64,000 nt of DNA from Pseudomonas sp. G.S.17 (GCF_038096165.1 NZ_CP151076.1:1178001-1242000); one strand, 5' to 3'. Counted from the stretch's first letter, positions 9,385-17,611 are shown. Notes: generated by a model from the letters alone, not told the origin. Translations and numbers: made by a program.

Positions 9385-9479
9385 CTGTGGGAGCGAGCTT
9401 GCTCGCGAAGGCATTGGTGCTGGCGATGAAGATTTGCCGCAATGGCACCGGCCTCTTCGCGAGCAAGCTCGCTCCCACG
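9385..9479. repeat. REP doublet (BIME)
   Basis: Two inverted copies of the GTGGGAGCGAGCTTGCTCGCGAA palindrome face each other, separated by about 50 bases. This is the commonest REP type in the window, and it fills much of the 300-bp gap between trxB and hopJ. A partial relative lies at 9335-9375. Confidence 0.9.
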
Positions 9480-9495
9480 ATGCTCGTGAAAAGAC

Positions 9496-9837
9496 TCAGC
9501 CCTTACGCGTGAGCGGCTCGCCCGTAAACTTCACCCCGGCCAGACCATGGGCGATCAATGCGCGGATATTGCCGTGGTCGCTGCCGTCTGGCGTGGCTTT
9601 TACCGACCGGTAATGCTCGCCAAATGCCAGCAACGCCTCTTCATCGCTCAAACCTTCCAGCAGCGCGAGGCCCAGGGTTTTGCACGAGCCTTCGTTTTGC
9701 CCGGCCGCGTTTTCAACCGGGCCGTTGCTGAACGCTTGCGGCTGATAGTCGTAGCCGGTCGCGATGAAGGCCAGTGTGTCGGCAAACAGATGTTCGCCAC
9801 TCGCCAGACTGGCGCGCAGGGTGTTCAGATCAGTCAT
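9496..9837 (-). CDS. HopJ-type effector-family protein
   Basis: 113 residues matching the HopJ (HopPmaJ) family: MTDLNTLRASLASGEHLFADTLAFI, then YDYQPQAFSNGPVENAAGQNEGSCKTLGLAL, then EALLAFGEHYRSV and GNIRALI. The family was named from a P. syringae type III effector, but homologues are widespread in bacteria lacking type III secretion and are probably housekeeping. No secretion genes are near. It is the last gene of the folM operon and overlaps the DUF1244 gene by 8 bases, so translation is likely coupled. Confidence 0.85.
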   Translation of the reverse strand: MTDLNTLRASLASGEHLFADTLAFIATGYDYQPQAFSNGPVENAAGQNEGSCKTLGLALLEGLSDEEALLAFGEHYRSVKATPDGSDHGNIRALIAHGLAGVKFTGEPLTRKG

Positions 9838-10126
9838 GCTTGTGTTCCTTGGCGAACGCCGCTTGCTGTTCGGCGCTGGCTTCTTGCTGGTATTGAGCTT
9901 TCCACTCGCTGTACGGCATGCCGTAAACCACTTCGCGGGCTTCGTCGAGGCTGACGTCGATGTGCTTTTCGTCCGCCGCGGCCTTGTACCATTTGGACAG
10001 GCAGTTGCGGCAGAAACCGGAAAGGTTCATCAGGTCGATGTTCTGCACGTCCTTGCGACTGTCCAGATGCGCAACCAGTCGGCGAAAGGCGGCGGCTTCG
10101 AGTTCGAGGCGTTCTTGCGGGGTCAT
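9830..10126 (-). CDS. DUF1244 protein
   Basis: 98 residues, conserved proteobacterial family of unknown function. Typical block: RLVAHLDSRKDVQNIDLMNLSGFCRNCLSKWY (with a CxxC), then VVYGMPYSEWKAQYQ. It ends in an Ala/Gln/His tail. The frame is open upstream to 10222, but MTPQERLELEAAAF at 10126 is the family start. Lies 43 bases after folX and overlaps hopJ. Confidence 0.87.
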   Translation of the reverse strand: MTPQERLELEAAAFRRLVAHLDSRKDVQNIDLMNLSGFCRNCLSKWYKAAADEKHIDVSLDEAREVVYGMPYSEWKAQYQQEASAEQQAAFAKEHKHD

Positions 10127-10169
10127 GATGGGCTCTTCGCAGGCAATTAAGGGCGCAATGATAAGAGTT

Positions 10170-10541
10170 TCAGCGCTGCCCGGCGAGGGTGATCGACACC
10201 GACTCGGCGAAACGCAAGGCATGGGGCTTGTCGACTTCGACTTCGGCGTACAGCACCGGCTCGTGGCTCATCACCAGATCCAGCACTTCCTGGGTCAGGC
10301 GTTCCAGCAAGGCAAAGCGATTGCCTTCGACATGCTGAATGATGGCCTTGGTGATGGTGCGGTAATTCAAGGCGTGGCCAATGTCGTTGTCGCGCACGGC
10401 TTGCTGAGCGGCATAAAGAATCGTCAGGTTGATCAGCACGTCCTGTTTATTGACGATTTCATCTTCGTTGATGCCGATGAAGGTGCGCAGGCACAGGTCC
10501 TTGACCCGGATGCGCGCGGTGCCTGGTTCAAGTCTTGCCAT
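10170..10541 (-). CDS. folX: Dihydroneopterin triphosphate 2'-epimerase
   Basis: 123 residues of the FolB/FolX fold. FolX epimerises 7,8-dihydroneopterin triphosphate to the monapterin form, the step towards tetrahydromonapterin. Motifs: [17 protein letters not shown], the Tyr-containing [22 protein letters not shown] and [15 protein letters not shown]. FolX rather than FolB is favoured by the neighbours folE and folM, which complete the same pathway. The ATG overlaps the folE stop by one base (TGATG). In pseudomonads this pterin is the cofactor of phenylalanine hydroxylase (pathway knowledge). Confidence 0.88.
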   Translation of the reverse strand: MARLEPGTARIRVKDLCLRTFIGINEDEIVNKQDVLINLTILYAAQQAVRDNDIGHALNYRTITKAIIQHVEGNRFALLERLTQEVLDLVMSHEPVLYAEVEVDKPHALRFAESVSITLAGQR

Positions 10542-11104
10542 CAGTTTCTGCTCCGTCCGATCAATTGCAGGAATTCCAGACGGGTCGTGCTCGAGTCACG
10601 GAATGCGCCGAGCATCACCGAGGTGTTCATGGTCGAGTTCTGCTTCTCGACGCCGCGCATCATCATGCACATGTGTCTGGCTTCGATGACCACTGCCACG
10701 CCGGCGGCATTGGTGACTTCCTGAATCGCGTCGGCGATCTGTCTGGTCAGGTTTTCCTGGATCTGCAGGCGGCGGGCGAACATGTCCACCAGGCGGGCGA
10801 TCTTGGACAACCCCAGCACCTTGCCGGTCGGGATGTAGGCGACATGTGCCTTGCCGATGAAGGGCAGCAGATGGTGTTCGCACAGCGAGTACAGCTCGAT
10901 GTCCTGGACGATGACCATTTCGTCGTTGTCGGAGGCAAACAGCGCACCGTTGACGATTTCCTCGACGCTCTGCGCGTAGCCATGACACAGGTATTGCATC
11001 GCCTTGGCGGCACGTTTCGGGGTATCCAGCAGACCTTCGCGGTCAGGGTTTTCGCCCAGACCGACGAGAATTTCGCGGTAATGCTGTGGCAGGGATGAGC
11101 TCAT
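10541..11104 (-). CDS. folE: GTP cyclohydrolase I (type IA)
   Basis: 187 residues. Converts GTP to dihydroneopterin triphosphate. Zinc and active-site residues are in [21 protein letters not shown] and in [32 protein letters not shown] is also typical. The ATG at 11104 follows AGGATCC; the frame also has a TTG one codon earlier. It lies between folM and folX in a pterin operon. This is probably not the only folE of the genome, since pseudomonads often have an extra copy for folate, but that cannot be seen here. A candidate light-response operator is upstream of the operon. Confidence 0.93.
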   Translation of the reverse strand: MSSSLPQHYREILVGLGENPDREGLLDTPKRAAKAMQYLCHGYAQSVEEIVNGALFASDNDEMVIVQDIELYSLCEHHLLPFIGKAHVAYIPTGKVLGLSKIARLVDMFARRLQIQENLTRQIADAIQEVTNAAGVAVVIEARHMCMMMRGVEKQNSTMNTSVMLGAFRDSSTTRLEFLQLIGRSRN

Positions 11105-11125
11105 CAAAAGGATCCTCGGGGCAGC

Positions 11126-11836
11126 TTACTTGACGTGCCGTCCGCCGTTTACGGTAAGGGTTGTGCCGGTGACATATGGGTTATCCAGCAGGTAACGCAG
11201 GCTTTGGTAAATCACCTCGGGACCGGGCTCAATGCCCATGGCCGATTTTGCCAGGGCTTTGGCGCGATAGACCGAATCGTCATGAGGTTGAAACATCAAC
11301 AGGGCCGGGGCGATACCATTGACCTTGATCCGCGGCGCGAACCTGGCGGCGAAGGATAAGGTCAGGCTGTCGAGTCCTGCTTTGCTGGCGCAATAAGCGA
11401 TGTGCTTGCTGCTCCCTTTGCGGGTCACGTCATCGCTGATATGGATAATGTCCGCGACCTCGCAGCGATGCAACAGCTGCTCGCAATGCAGATTGATCAA
11501 ATAGGGCGCGAGCATATGGACGTTGAACATCCGGGTAAAGACTTGTGCCTCGTCGCCAGGCGTTTCCGCCAACCATTCTGAAGCGTTGTGAACGATGGCC
11601 CGCAGGCTGTCAGTCTGGCTTTTCAGGGCGGCGATGAATTGCAGGACACCCGCTTCGGCTGAAAAATCGCCCTGAATCGCAACAGCGCCTGCCGCGCGCA
11701 GCTGCTCAACTTCGGGGCGCTCGCTGCGGTAGCTGATGATCACTGGCTGGCCGTCCGCCAACAGGCGTTGCGCGCAGTGCAACCCGACGCGCTGACTGGC
11801 GCCAGTGATCAGGATCGGGGCAGGGGACAAAGCCAT
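11126..11836 (-). CDS. folM: Dihydromonapterin reductase
   Basis: 236-residue short-chain dehydrogenase. Reduces dihydromonapterin (and dihydrofolate weakly) with NADPH. Cofactor motif ITGASQRVGLHCAQRL is at the start, followed by VHNASEW, the catalytic Ser in IIHISDD and the YCASKAG (YxxxK) pair. The end is VTGTTLTVNGGRHVK. The frame is open to 11923, but MALSPAPILITGAS at 11836 is the natural start. First gene of folM-folE-folX-DUF1244-hopJ; the folE start is 21 bases downstream. Confidence 0.9.
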   Translation of the reverse strand: MALSPAPILITGASQRVGLHCAQRLLADGQPVIISYRSERPEVEQLRAAGAVAIQGDFSAEAGVLQFIAALKSQTDSLRAIVHNASEWLAETPGDEAQVFTRMFNVHMLAPYLINLHCEQLLHRCEVADIIHISDDVTRKGSSKHIAYCASKAGLDSLTLSFAARFAPRIKVNGIAPALLMFQPHDDSVYRAKALAKSAMGIEPGPEVIYQSLRYLLDNPYVTGTTLTVNGGRHVK

Positions 11837-11895
11837 GAGCGCTCGCACGTCGGAATCATTGGATGTCGGCCTTTGCTGGCCGCTCGCTGCAGCAA

Positions 11896-11922
11896 AGTTA
11901 TACCAATGGCTACTCTTGTACA
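11896..11922 (-). promoter_or_regulatory. Candidate promoter and LitR/PplR operator of the folM operon
   Basis: On the plus strand TATACC (11899-11904), 12 bases, then TGTACA (11917-11922). The PplR1 motif reported for P. putida, as I recall it, is T(G/A)TACA-N12-TGTA(C/T)A; this matches 11 of 12 fixed positions. On the minus strand the same bases form TTGTACA (-35-like) and TATAAC (-10-like) about 15 apart, so the operator would overlap the folM promoter. folE was among the light-induced genes of that system. Confidence 0.55.
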
Positions 11923-12028
11923 ACTGCGCCCATTCAGGGGCGCGCCGGTCACCTGTCTATAACGCTAGGGCAAGAGAGGTTGCAGCGCGGAAGGCTGCGG
12001 GAATAGGCGCTAAAACTTACGCAAAACC

Positions 12029-12054
12029 TGTACATAATAGATAATGCTTGTACA
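12029..12054. promoter_or_regulatory. Second pair of TGTACA boxes upstream of folM
   Basis: Two perfect TGTACA hexamers at 12029-12034 and 12049-12054, 14 bases apart, in an AT-rich stretch. The spacing is 2 longer than the PplR consensus, so binding is uncertain. They lie between folM and the end of the monooxygenase-like gene. Confidence 0.35.
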
Positions 12055-12071
12055 TGTTGTGCGCGTTGGGA

Positions 12072-12638
12072 TCACCGCGAGTGAGCCGATTCCGTGGAGG
12101 TGCGAGGTGTCGGAGTGCTGTTCAGCCACGACGACAGCAAATGCGTCGACAACGGAATAAACCAGTACACCATCAGCGGCGTCAGCAACAAGGTGCTGAT
12201 CATCACGCGCGGCAGCAGTTGCAGCTCATTGAGCAGCGGGCTGAGCACGAAATTGAACAGCAGCGAGACCGGAAAAAACGCCAGCCAGATCGCCACGGCC
12301 TGTTTCCAGCGCGGCGGGCGTTGACCGACTGTACCGAACCAGCCGTCGATACCGCTGACCCGATGTTCCGAGGGTTGCGCAAACAGGCCGCTGCCGCGCA
12401 CCAACCAGGAGCTTCGCGAGGCGGAATGCTCCCAGGCGTGCATGGTTTCAGCGTTGGCGAAGCGGAAAATAATCTGGAATTCGTTATCGTCTGGCGGAGG
12501 CGCGAGGACACCCGAACCCAGGTAACCGGGGAAGTCGGTGGCCAGTTGTTCGCCTTCATGCAGCCAGGTCATGAGTTCCTGGTAGCGGCCATGGGCCACG
12601 CGACGAGCAACCATCAAGGTGACGGGGGTGGTAGACAT
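12072..12638 (-). CDS. Antibiotic biosynthesis monooxygenase (ABM) domain protein with membrane tail
   Basis: 188 residues. The N-terminal 100 residues form an ABM ferredoxin-like domain: PVTLMVARRVAHGRYQELMTWLHEGEQLATDFPGYLGSGVL, then FQIIFRFANAETMHAWEHSASR. Two hydrophobic helices follow (VAIWLAFFPVSLLFNFVL and VMISTLLLTPLMVYWFIPL), so the domain is anchored to the inner membrane. GGAGAT precedes the ATG. ABM domains include heme-degrading and quinone-forming enzymes, but membrane-anchored forms like this have no known role. Divergent from the LitR-like regulator and possibly part of the same light-response set (inference). Confidence 0.78.
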   Translation of the reverse strand: MSTTPVTLMVARRVAHGRYQELMTWLHEGEQLATDFPGYLGSGVLAPPPDDNEFQIIFRFANAETMHAWEHSASRSSWLVRGSGLFAQPSEHRVSGIDGWFGTVGQRPPRWKQAVAIWLAFFPVSLLFNFVLSPLLNELQLLPRVMISTLLLTPLMVYWFIPLSTHLLSSWLNSTPTPRTSTESAHSR

Positions 12639-12837
12639 TGTGTATCTCCGATAAACGAGTGAGATTCCCGGGTAGGGAAGTCACATGACGGAGCGCCGGG
12701 ATAGTGGGCTGCGTCAGCTTCGCGTTTTAGAAAGCAAGGATTATTCCTGAAATTCATAAATAAGCCATAGGGTTTCATCACTTCGTCTGTATCAGTGCCA
12801 GCCGCAGGGGTTTTAGCGAAAGACTGGTCCACAGGCG

Positions 12838-12843
12838 TACAAT
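12838..12843 (+). promoter_or_regulatory. Candidate -10 of the LitR-like regulator gene
   Basis: GCGTACAATG with TACAAT as -10, 31 bases before the ATG. A weak TTAGCG lies 19 bases upstream, a spacing seen in MerR-type promoters. No full PplR motif was found here. Confidence 0.3.
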
Positions 12844-12873
12844 GCGCCCCACTGTTTCCATGCGATCCCTGTC

Positions 12874-13836
12874 ATGACTGAATCCCTCACTGGCCGCCAC
12901 GATTCAAGCGGCCTCAAGCAAGATCTGAAGCAGGAAGAATTGTTCCCGATCCGTGAAGTGTCGCGCATGACCGGCATCAATCCGGTCACGTTGCGCGCGT
13001 GGGAAAGGCGCTATGGCCTGATTCAGCCGACCCGCACCGAAAGTGGTCATCGCCTGTATTCCCAGGCGGATATCGATGAGGTGCGCAGCATTCTGGGCTG
13101 GATCGAACGCGGCGTGGCGGTGAGCAAGGTCAGCAAGATTCTCGCCAAGACCCAGGCTGCGCGCATTCAGGCGGTGGCCCCCGAGAGCGATATCGCGCTG
13201 GGCGAATGGGGCGAATGGCAGGCGCAAGTGCGGCAGGCCGCTGGCTCCTTTGACGAGCGCCGCCTGGAGCAACTTTATGGCCAGGTGTTTTCCAGCTATC
13301 CGATGACCGTGGTATTCCAGGACATCTTGCTGCCGGTCTGGCGTGAATTGTTGCTGCATCACGACCGTTTCGGCCAGGTGAGCGAGTGGCTGTTTCTGGA
13401 CAGCTTCCTGCGCGCCCGTACCTTGCAGCGCCAGCAATTGTCCAATGGTTTGACCGAGAGGAAGGTCGTGCTCGCGGGCGTGCCGGGGCAGTGTCGGGAG
13501 CTGGAGCTGTGGGTTGCGGGATTATTGCTGGGCAGTCCTGACTTCGATATTCAGGTCCTGGCGCTGGGCCAGCCGCTGGAAGAACTGACGCTGGTGTGCG
13601 GCAAGGTTCGTCCGGTGGCTGTCGTGCTGTTCAGCAATCACCCGCCGACCCTTGATTTGCCGCGCCGACTCAAACGCCTGGCGTTGGCACTCGATTGCCC
13701 GCTGGTGCTGGCTGGCGAAGGGGCCGATCTGGCGCAGGAAAGTCTTGATGGGTCGCCGGTCGCGTGCATCGGCAGCGAAGGCAGCTTCATGCAGCGGCGC
13801 TTGCGGCAGTTTATCGAGGGGCATCTGGATACGTGA
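12874..13836 (+). CDS. LitR/CarH-like MerR-family regulator lacking B12 ligands (PplR-like)
   Basis: 320 residues. The winged helix is at about residues 24-95: IREVSRMTGINPVTLRAWERRYGLIQPTRTESGHRLYSQADIDEV, the form typical of LitR/CarH. The rest follows the B12-binding-like layout: a helical bundle (residues 110-190, VFQDILLPVWREL) and a Rossmann-like part (KVVLAGVPGQCRELELWVAG, then PVAVVLFSNHPP). The DxHxxG cobalamin ligand motif is absent, as in the class II LitR proteins of P. putida. Those act with short LOV proteins; one lies 0.7 kb away here. Probably a repressor of light-induced genes such as the fol operon (inference). Confidence 0.8.
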   Translation: MTESLTGRHDSSGLKQDLKQEELFPIREVSRMTGINPVTLRAWERRYGLIQPTRTESGHRLYSQADIDEVRSILGWIERGVAVSKVSKILAKTQAARIQAVAPESDIALGEWGEWQAQVRQAAGSFDERRLEQLYGQVFSSYPMTVVFQDILLPVWRELLLHHDRFGQVSEWLFLDSFLRARTLQRQQLSNGLTERKVVLAGVPGQCRELELWVAGLLLGSPDFDIQVLALGQPLEELTLVCGKVRPVAVVLFSNHPPTLDLPRRLKRLALALDCPLVLAGEGADLAQESLDGSPVACIGSEGSFMQRRLRQFIEGHLDT

Positions 13837-13865
13837 TTGCGTGCAGGAAGGTTTTGCGGCACCGA

Positions 13866-14471
13866 TCAACGATGCATGGTTGGATGAACGCGCTGGTGTT
13901 CCTCAAGGATGTACTGGCGCAGCCGTTCGGTCTCTTCCTTGTTGCGCTGGCTCAGACGATACGCCGCAAGCCCCGACTCGGTGAGACGTTCGAACGTGCC
14001 ACGAAGGGAAATGGGCTCGTGCCCGACAGGCGCGAACCAGGCGGAGAAGTTCTTCGGCGGTTTGGTTGAGCGGCGGTTTTCCAGCAGTACGCCTTTGAAC
14101 GAAACCTCATGAACCCATAACGCCGTCGGAGTACCTTTTTCGGTTTCCAGCGGCATGGGCTCCTGCAGTGTCAGGCGCCACGGACGTATGCGCGGTCCTT
14201 CTTCGAAAATGCTCGGCGCGCCCAATTCCAGGTGCAGGGCATGAAACTCGTCCTCCACCAGATGCAGCGGGAACGTCATCTGCTGATTGGCAAACTGCGC
14301 CTGGATCGTCACCTGCTCATGAGCCGCCAGACGGGTAAGCAATTCCTGAATGTGTATCCCACCGTTCACCGTCAAACTGCGTGTCGCATCGCGCACGTTC
14401 AGTTTGGGGTTGTGCTGCATGTTCTGGATAAAATCCAGCTCAGCCTGGGTGAGAAGGGTGTCGTGGGGCAT
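13866..14471 (-). CDS. PilZ-like domain protein (tentative)
   Basis: 201 residues, cytoplasmic, no signal peptide. It opens with a short helical part (LLTQAELDFIQNMQHNPKL), then a beta-rich domain with ITVNG-like and VTIQAQFANQQMTFPLHLVEDEF strands. A second beta-rich domain has RIRPWRLTLQEPMPL and ALWVHEVSFKGVLLENR, which resembles the D/NxSxxG strand region of PilZ domains. It ends in a charged helix. The assignment to PilZ is weak and the RxxxR c-di-GMP motif is not clear. It lies 51 bases after the LOV gene on the same strand, so the two are probably co-transcribed. Confidence 0.6.
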   Translation of the reverse strand: MPHDTLLTQAELDFIQNMQHNPKLNVRDATRSLTVNGGIHIQELLTRLAAHEQVTIQAQFANQQMTFPLHLVEDEFHALHLELGAPSIFEEGPRIRPWRLTLQEPMPLETEKGTPTALWVHEVSFKGVLLENRRSTKPPKNFSAWFAPVGHEPISLRGTFERLTESGLAAYRLSQRNKEETERLRQYILEEHQRVHPTMHR

Positions 14472-14522
14472 CTCGGGGCTCGAAAAAACCGGTTATTGGG
14501 GAAGCAGACCATTAATTCCAGA

Positions 14523-14984
14523 TTATGTTGCACTCAGCTGGTTTTTTAACGCGGCGATCTCCTCTTTGGCAATAGCCAATTCAACCTCCAGCTCAACCAC
14601 CCGCTGTTGAGCCTCCACCTGTTTGGTGACGTTTTTCTGAATGCCGATGAAATAGGTGAGCTGGTCGGCCTCATTGAGCACCGGCGTAATCGATAATTCG
14701 TTCCAGAACGGCGTGCCGTCCTTGCGGTAATTACGCAGAATCTGGCGGCAAGGCTGGCCGCTGTGGACGGCTTCGCGAATCGCTGCCAGCGCTGGCTGTT
14801 GCCGATCATCGCCCTGGAGGAAGCGGCAATCCTGATAAAGGATGTCGTCCACCGGATAGCCGGTCAGCATTTCGAATGCCTTGTTCGCATAGATCAGAAT
14901 GTTGTCTTCACCTTCCTGCTCGGCGACGACAATGCCGTCATTGGAAGCGTCCACCACCAGTTGCAGCAGTTTTGCATTGATCAT
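14523..14984 (-). CDS. Short LOV blue-light photoreceptor (PpSB1-LOV-like)
   Basis: 153 residues: one LOV/PAS core with only short helices on either side and no output domain. The flavin-adduct motif is QDCRFLQGDD with Cys53, the same position as in PpSB1-LOV of P. putida. NYRKDGTPFWNELSITPV and YFIGIQKNVTKQVEA complete the FMN pocket. The C-terminal coiled helix (VVELEVELAIAKEEIAALKN) is the dimer-forming part. In P. putida such proteins are needed for light induction and are encoded beside LitR-like regulators; a LitR-like gene is present here. GAGGAG precedes the ATG. Confidence 0.93.
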   Translation of the reverse strand: MINAKLLQLVVDASNDGIVVAEQEGEDNILIYANKAFEMLTGYPVDDILYQDCRFLQGDDRQQPALAAIREAVHSGQPCRQILRNYRKDGTPFWNELSITPVLNEADQLTYFIGIQKNVTKQVEAQQRVVELEVELAIAKEEIAALKNQLSAT

Positions 14985-15082
14985 GAGGAGAGTTCCGAAG
15001 CAGGGAGCAAAGACAGCATTCTAGGTCATGGGCTGGCTTGAGGCATAATGTCCGACGTTTTTCCGCTGATACAGGATGATTC

Positions 15083-15538
15083 ATGAAAGTCGCCATCGTT
15101 TCCGGTTCTGTCTATGGATCGGCTGAAGAAGTCGCTCGACACGCCGGGAAAATCCTTCGCGACGCCGGTCTCGAGGTTCTGCAAGACCCGCGCGTGACCC
15201 TCGAAGGCTTGCAATCCTTCGCTCCGCAAGCCTTGTTGTTCGTGACGTCGACCACCGGCATGGGGGAACTGCCGGACAACATCCAGCCGGTCTATTCGCA
15301 GATCCGCGATGTGCTGCCGGCAGCCTGGCGCGGCTTGCCCGGCGGTGTCATTGGCCTGGGCGATGCCAGTTACGGGGACACCTTCTGTGCCGGCGGCGAG
15401 CAGATCCGCGAGTTGTTCGCGGAACTGGGCGTCATTGAAGTGCAGGAGATGCTGCGCCTGGATGCCAGTGAAAGCGTCACGCCCGAGACCGACGCCGAGC
15501 CATGGCTCGCGCAGTTCGTCGAGTTGCTGAAACGCTGA
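15083..15538 (+). CDS. MioC-like flavodoxin
   Basis: 151-residue FMN electron carrier. The phosphate-binding loop is SGSVYGSAEEVARHAG, followed by the flavin loops TSTTGMGELPDN and GLGDASYGDTFCAGGEQI. Length and loops fit the MioC group of short flavodoxins (E. coli MioC supports biotin synthase). Monocistronic; GATGATTC precedes the ATG. Followed by a REP doublet. Confidence 0.88.
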   Translation: MKVAIVSGSVYGSAEEVARHAGKILRDAGLEVLQDPRVTLEGLQSFAPQALLFVTSTTGMGELPDNIQPVYSQIRDVLPAAWRGLPGGVIGLGDASYGDTFCAGGEQIRELFAELGVIEVQEMLRLDASESVTPETDAEPWLAQFVELLKR

Positions 15539-15562
15539 TTCAGGCGAATCAAACGCGACTCG

Positions 15563-15650
15563 TTGGAGCGAGGCTTGCCCGCGAATCAGGCGCCGCGGTG
15601 ACCCAGATCCACCGCGTCATCGTTCTTCGCGGGCAAGCCTCGCTCCTACG
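15563..15650. repeat. REP doublet (BIME)
   Basis: TTGGAGCGAGGCTTGCCCGCGAA faces TTCGCGGGCAAGCCTCGCTCC about 45 bases away. A variant of the common palindrome. Confidence 0.88.
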
Positions 15651-15794
15651 AGGCCGGTGTTAGCTGCGCGACGAGCGTCCGTAAAGACGAATTGGCCTTT
15701 TAAGCCGTCAGAATGGCCGCCAGGTCCCCGACGGTTTTGCCGGGTATGGCTAAACTTTGCATCCAGAGTACACCCTGAATGCCGAGGAACCGCC

Positions 15795-16589
15795 GTGAAC
15801 CCTACCCAAGTTCTGCACACCGCCGATACGCCACTGAATGTAAAAGACCAGGTCAGCCCGGCCGAATGGCAGACCCGCGTCGATCTTGCTGCCTGCTACC
15901 GTCTGGTCGCGCTGCATGGCTGGGACGATCTGATTTTTACCCACATCTCGGCCAAGGTGCCGGGCACTGATGATTTCCTGATCAATCCTTACGGCTTGAT
16001 GTTCCACGAGATCACGGCATCGAATCTAGTCAAGATCGACCAGGCGGGCAACAAGCTGATGGCCAGCCCTTACGAGATCAATCCCGCCGGCTTCACCATT
16101 CACAGCGCGATCCATGAAGTTCGTCATGACGTCGCCTGCGTCTTGCACACGCATACCGCTGCGGGCGTGGCGGTATCAGCGCAGCAGCAGGGGATTTTGC
16201 CGATCAGTCAGCAATCACTGTTTGTTCTGTCGAGCCTCTCTTACCATCCGTACGAAGGTGTTGCCCTCAATCATGAGGAAAAGGCCCGCCTGCAGTTCGA
16301 TCTGGGCGAAACGAATTTTCTGATGCTGCAAAACCATGGTCTGCTGACCTGTTCGGCGAGCATTGCCGATACCTTCCTGATGATGTTCATCTTCCAGCGC
16401 GCCTGCGAAATCCAGGTCATGGCCCAAGGCGGCGGGGCGCAGTTGATTACCATCGATGGGCAGATTCTCTCGGGCGCGAAAGCCATGGTGGCTGGCGTGA
16501 CCAAAAGCGCCCAGGGCATGGGCGGCGCGCTTGCCTGGCCAGCATTGCTGCGCAAACTCGACCTGACCGATGCGGGTTACAAGCAATAA
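15795..16589 (+). CDS. Class II aldolase/adducin family protein
   Basis: 264 residues. Zinc-dependent aldolase fold: ACYRLVALHGWDDLIFTHISAKVPG, INPYGLMFHEITASNLVKID, the metal ligands in VACVLHTHTAAGVA (His118, His120), and NHGLLTCSASIADTF. It belongs to the adducin-like branch, whose members in pseudomonads have no firm substrate. The GTG at 15795 with GAGGAA upstream is chosen; the frame is open to 15657. The stop overlaps the next start (TAATG), so the hydrolase is translationally coupled. Confidence 0.85.
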   Translation: MNPTQVLHTADTPLNVKDQVSPAEWQTRVDLAACYRLVALHGWDDLIFTHISAKVPGTDDFLINPYGLMFHEITASNLVKIDQAGNKLMASPYEINPAGFTIHSAIHEVRHDVACVLHTHTAAGVAVSAQQQGILPISQQSLFVLSSLSYHPYEGVALNHEEKARLQFDLGETNFLMLQNHGLLTCSASIADTFLMMFIFQRACEIQVMAQGGGAQLITIDGQILSGAKAMVAGVTKSAQGMGGALAWPALLRKLDLTDAGYKQ

Positions 16590-17542
16590 TGCCGCTGACC
16601 GAGATACCGCTGCGCATCTGGCGCACCCGTGGGCAGACGTTCGACTTCAAGGGCCATGCCATTCGTTATTGGACGGCGGGCGAGGGTGAGCCTTTGTTGC
16701 TGATTCACGGTTTCCCGACCGCCAGCTGGGACTGGCATTTCCTCTGGCAACCCTTGGCGACTCGGTATCGGGTGATTGCCTGCGACATGCTCGGTTTCGG
16801 CGACTCAGCCAAACCGCCGCGCCACGCTTACAGCCTCATCCAGCAAGCTGACGTGCAACAAGCCTTGTTGCAGCACCTGGATGAAGAGCGGCCGATTCAC
16901 GTACTGGCCCATGATTACGGCGACAGCGTTGCCCAGGAGCTGTTGGCTCGTCATCACGAGGGGCGCTTTGCGATGGCCAGTTGCGTATTCCTCAATGGCG
17001 GCCTGTTTCCGGAAACCCACCGCAAGGTCCTGGCGCAAAAACTGTTGCTGAGTCCGCTGGGCTGGATATTCAGCCGGTTGTTCGATCGAAGCGGTCTGGC
17101 CAACAACTTCAGCAGGATCTTCGGTCCGGACACCGCTCCCAGTGAAAGTGAGCTGGACGATCTGTGGAGCCTGATCACGGCCAACAAGGGTGAGCGAGTC
17201 ATGCATCGCCTGATTCGTTATATCCCGGAGCGCATCGAGCAACGTGAACGCTGGGTGGGCGCCATGCAGACGGGAGGCGTGCCGTTAAGAGTGATTGACG
17301 GGGCGGTCGACCCGATTTCAGGCGCGCATATGGTCGAGCGCTACCGGCAGCTGATCCCCGACGCTGATACCGTGCTGCTGGAGGGCATCGGTCACTACCC
17401 GCAATTGGAGGCGCCATCGTTAGTGCTTTGCCACTATCTGGCGTTCCGGGCTGCCATAGAGATAGAAGCGACGGCGGGCGCGACCCGAGACGCGGCGCAT
17501 CCAGCGGCATTATCGAGCACTATTCAGCGAGGATTGGTTTGA
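16589..17542 (+). CDS. Alpha/beta hydrolase with Asp nucleophile (MEST/haloalkane-dehalogenase-like)
   Basis: 317 residues. Oxyanion-hole HGFPTASWDWHFLW is near residue 40. The nucleophile elbow reads A-H-D-Y-G with Asp109 where esterases have Ser, as in haloalkane dehalogenases and epoxide hydrolases. The surrounding HDYGDSVAQELL is very close to the MEST group. The general base is probably His in GIGHYPQLE. The acid residue may be in VIDGAVDP. Co-transcribed with the aldolase and perhaps the SDR gene. Substrate unknown. Confidence 0.82.
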   Translation: MPLTEIPLRIWRTRGQTFDFKGHAIRYWTAGEGEPLLLIHGFPTASWDWHFLWQPLATRYRVIACDMLGFGDSAKPPRHAYSLIQQADVQQALLQHLDEERPIHVLAHDYGDSVAQELLARHHEGRFAMASCVFLNGGLFPETHRKVLAQKLLLSPLGWIFSRLFDRSGLANNFSRIFGPDTAPSESELDDLWSLITANKGERVMHRLIRYIPERIEQRERWVGAMQTGGVPLRVIDGAVDPISGAHMVERYRQLIPDADTVLLEGIGHYPQLEAPSLVLCHYLAFRAAIEIEATAGATRDAAHPAALSSTIQRGLV

Positions 17543-17611
17543 TTGTGACTGGAAGTCGGGTGGACGACACTGATGCGAGCGCGTCGCTGCCGACCTTTCC
17601 TGGAGCTAGTC

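Noticed and set aside
9385..9479. Repeated palindromes as a CRISPR array
   Set aside because: Repeats are inverted pairs of REP type with no regular spacer series, and no cas genes are present.
9496..9837. HopJ as evidence for a type III secretion locus
   Set aside because: The family is common outside type III-positive bacteria and it is embedded in a pterin operon; no secretion genes nearby.
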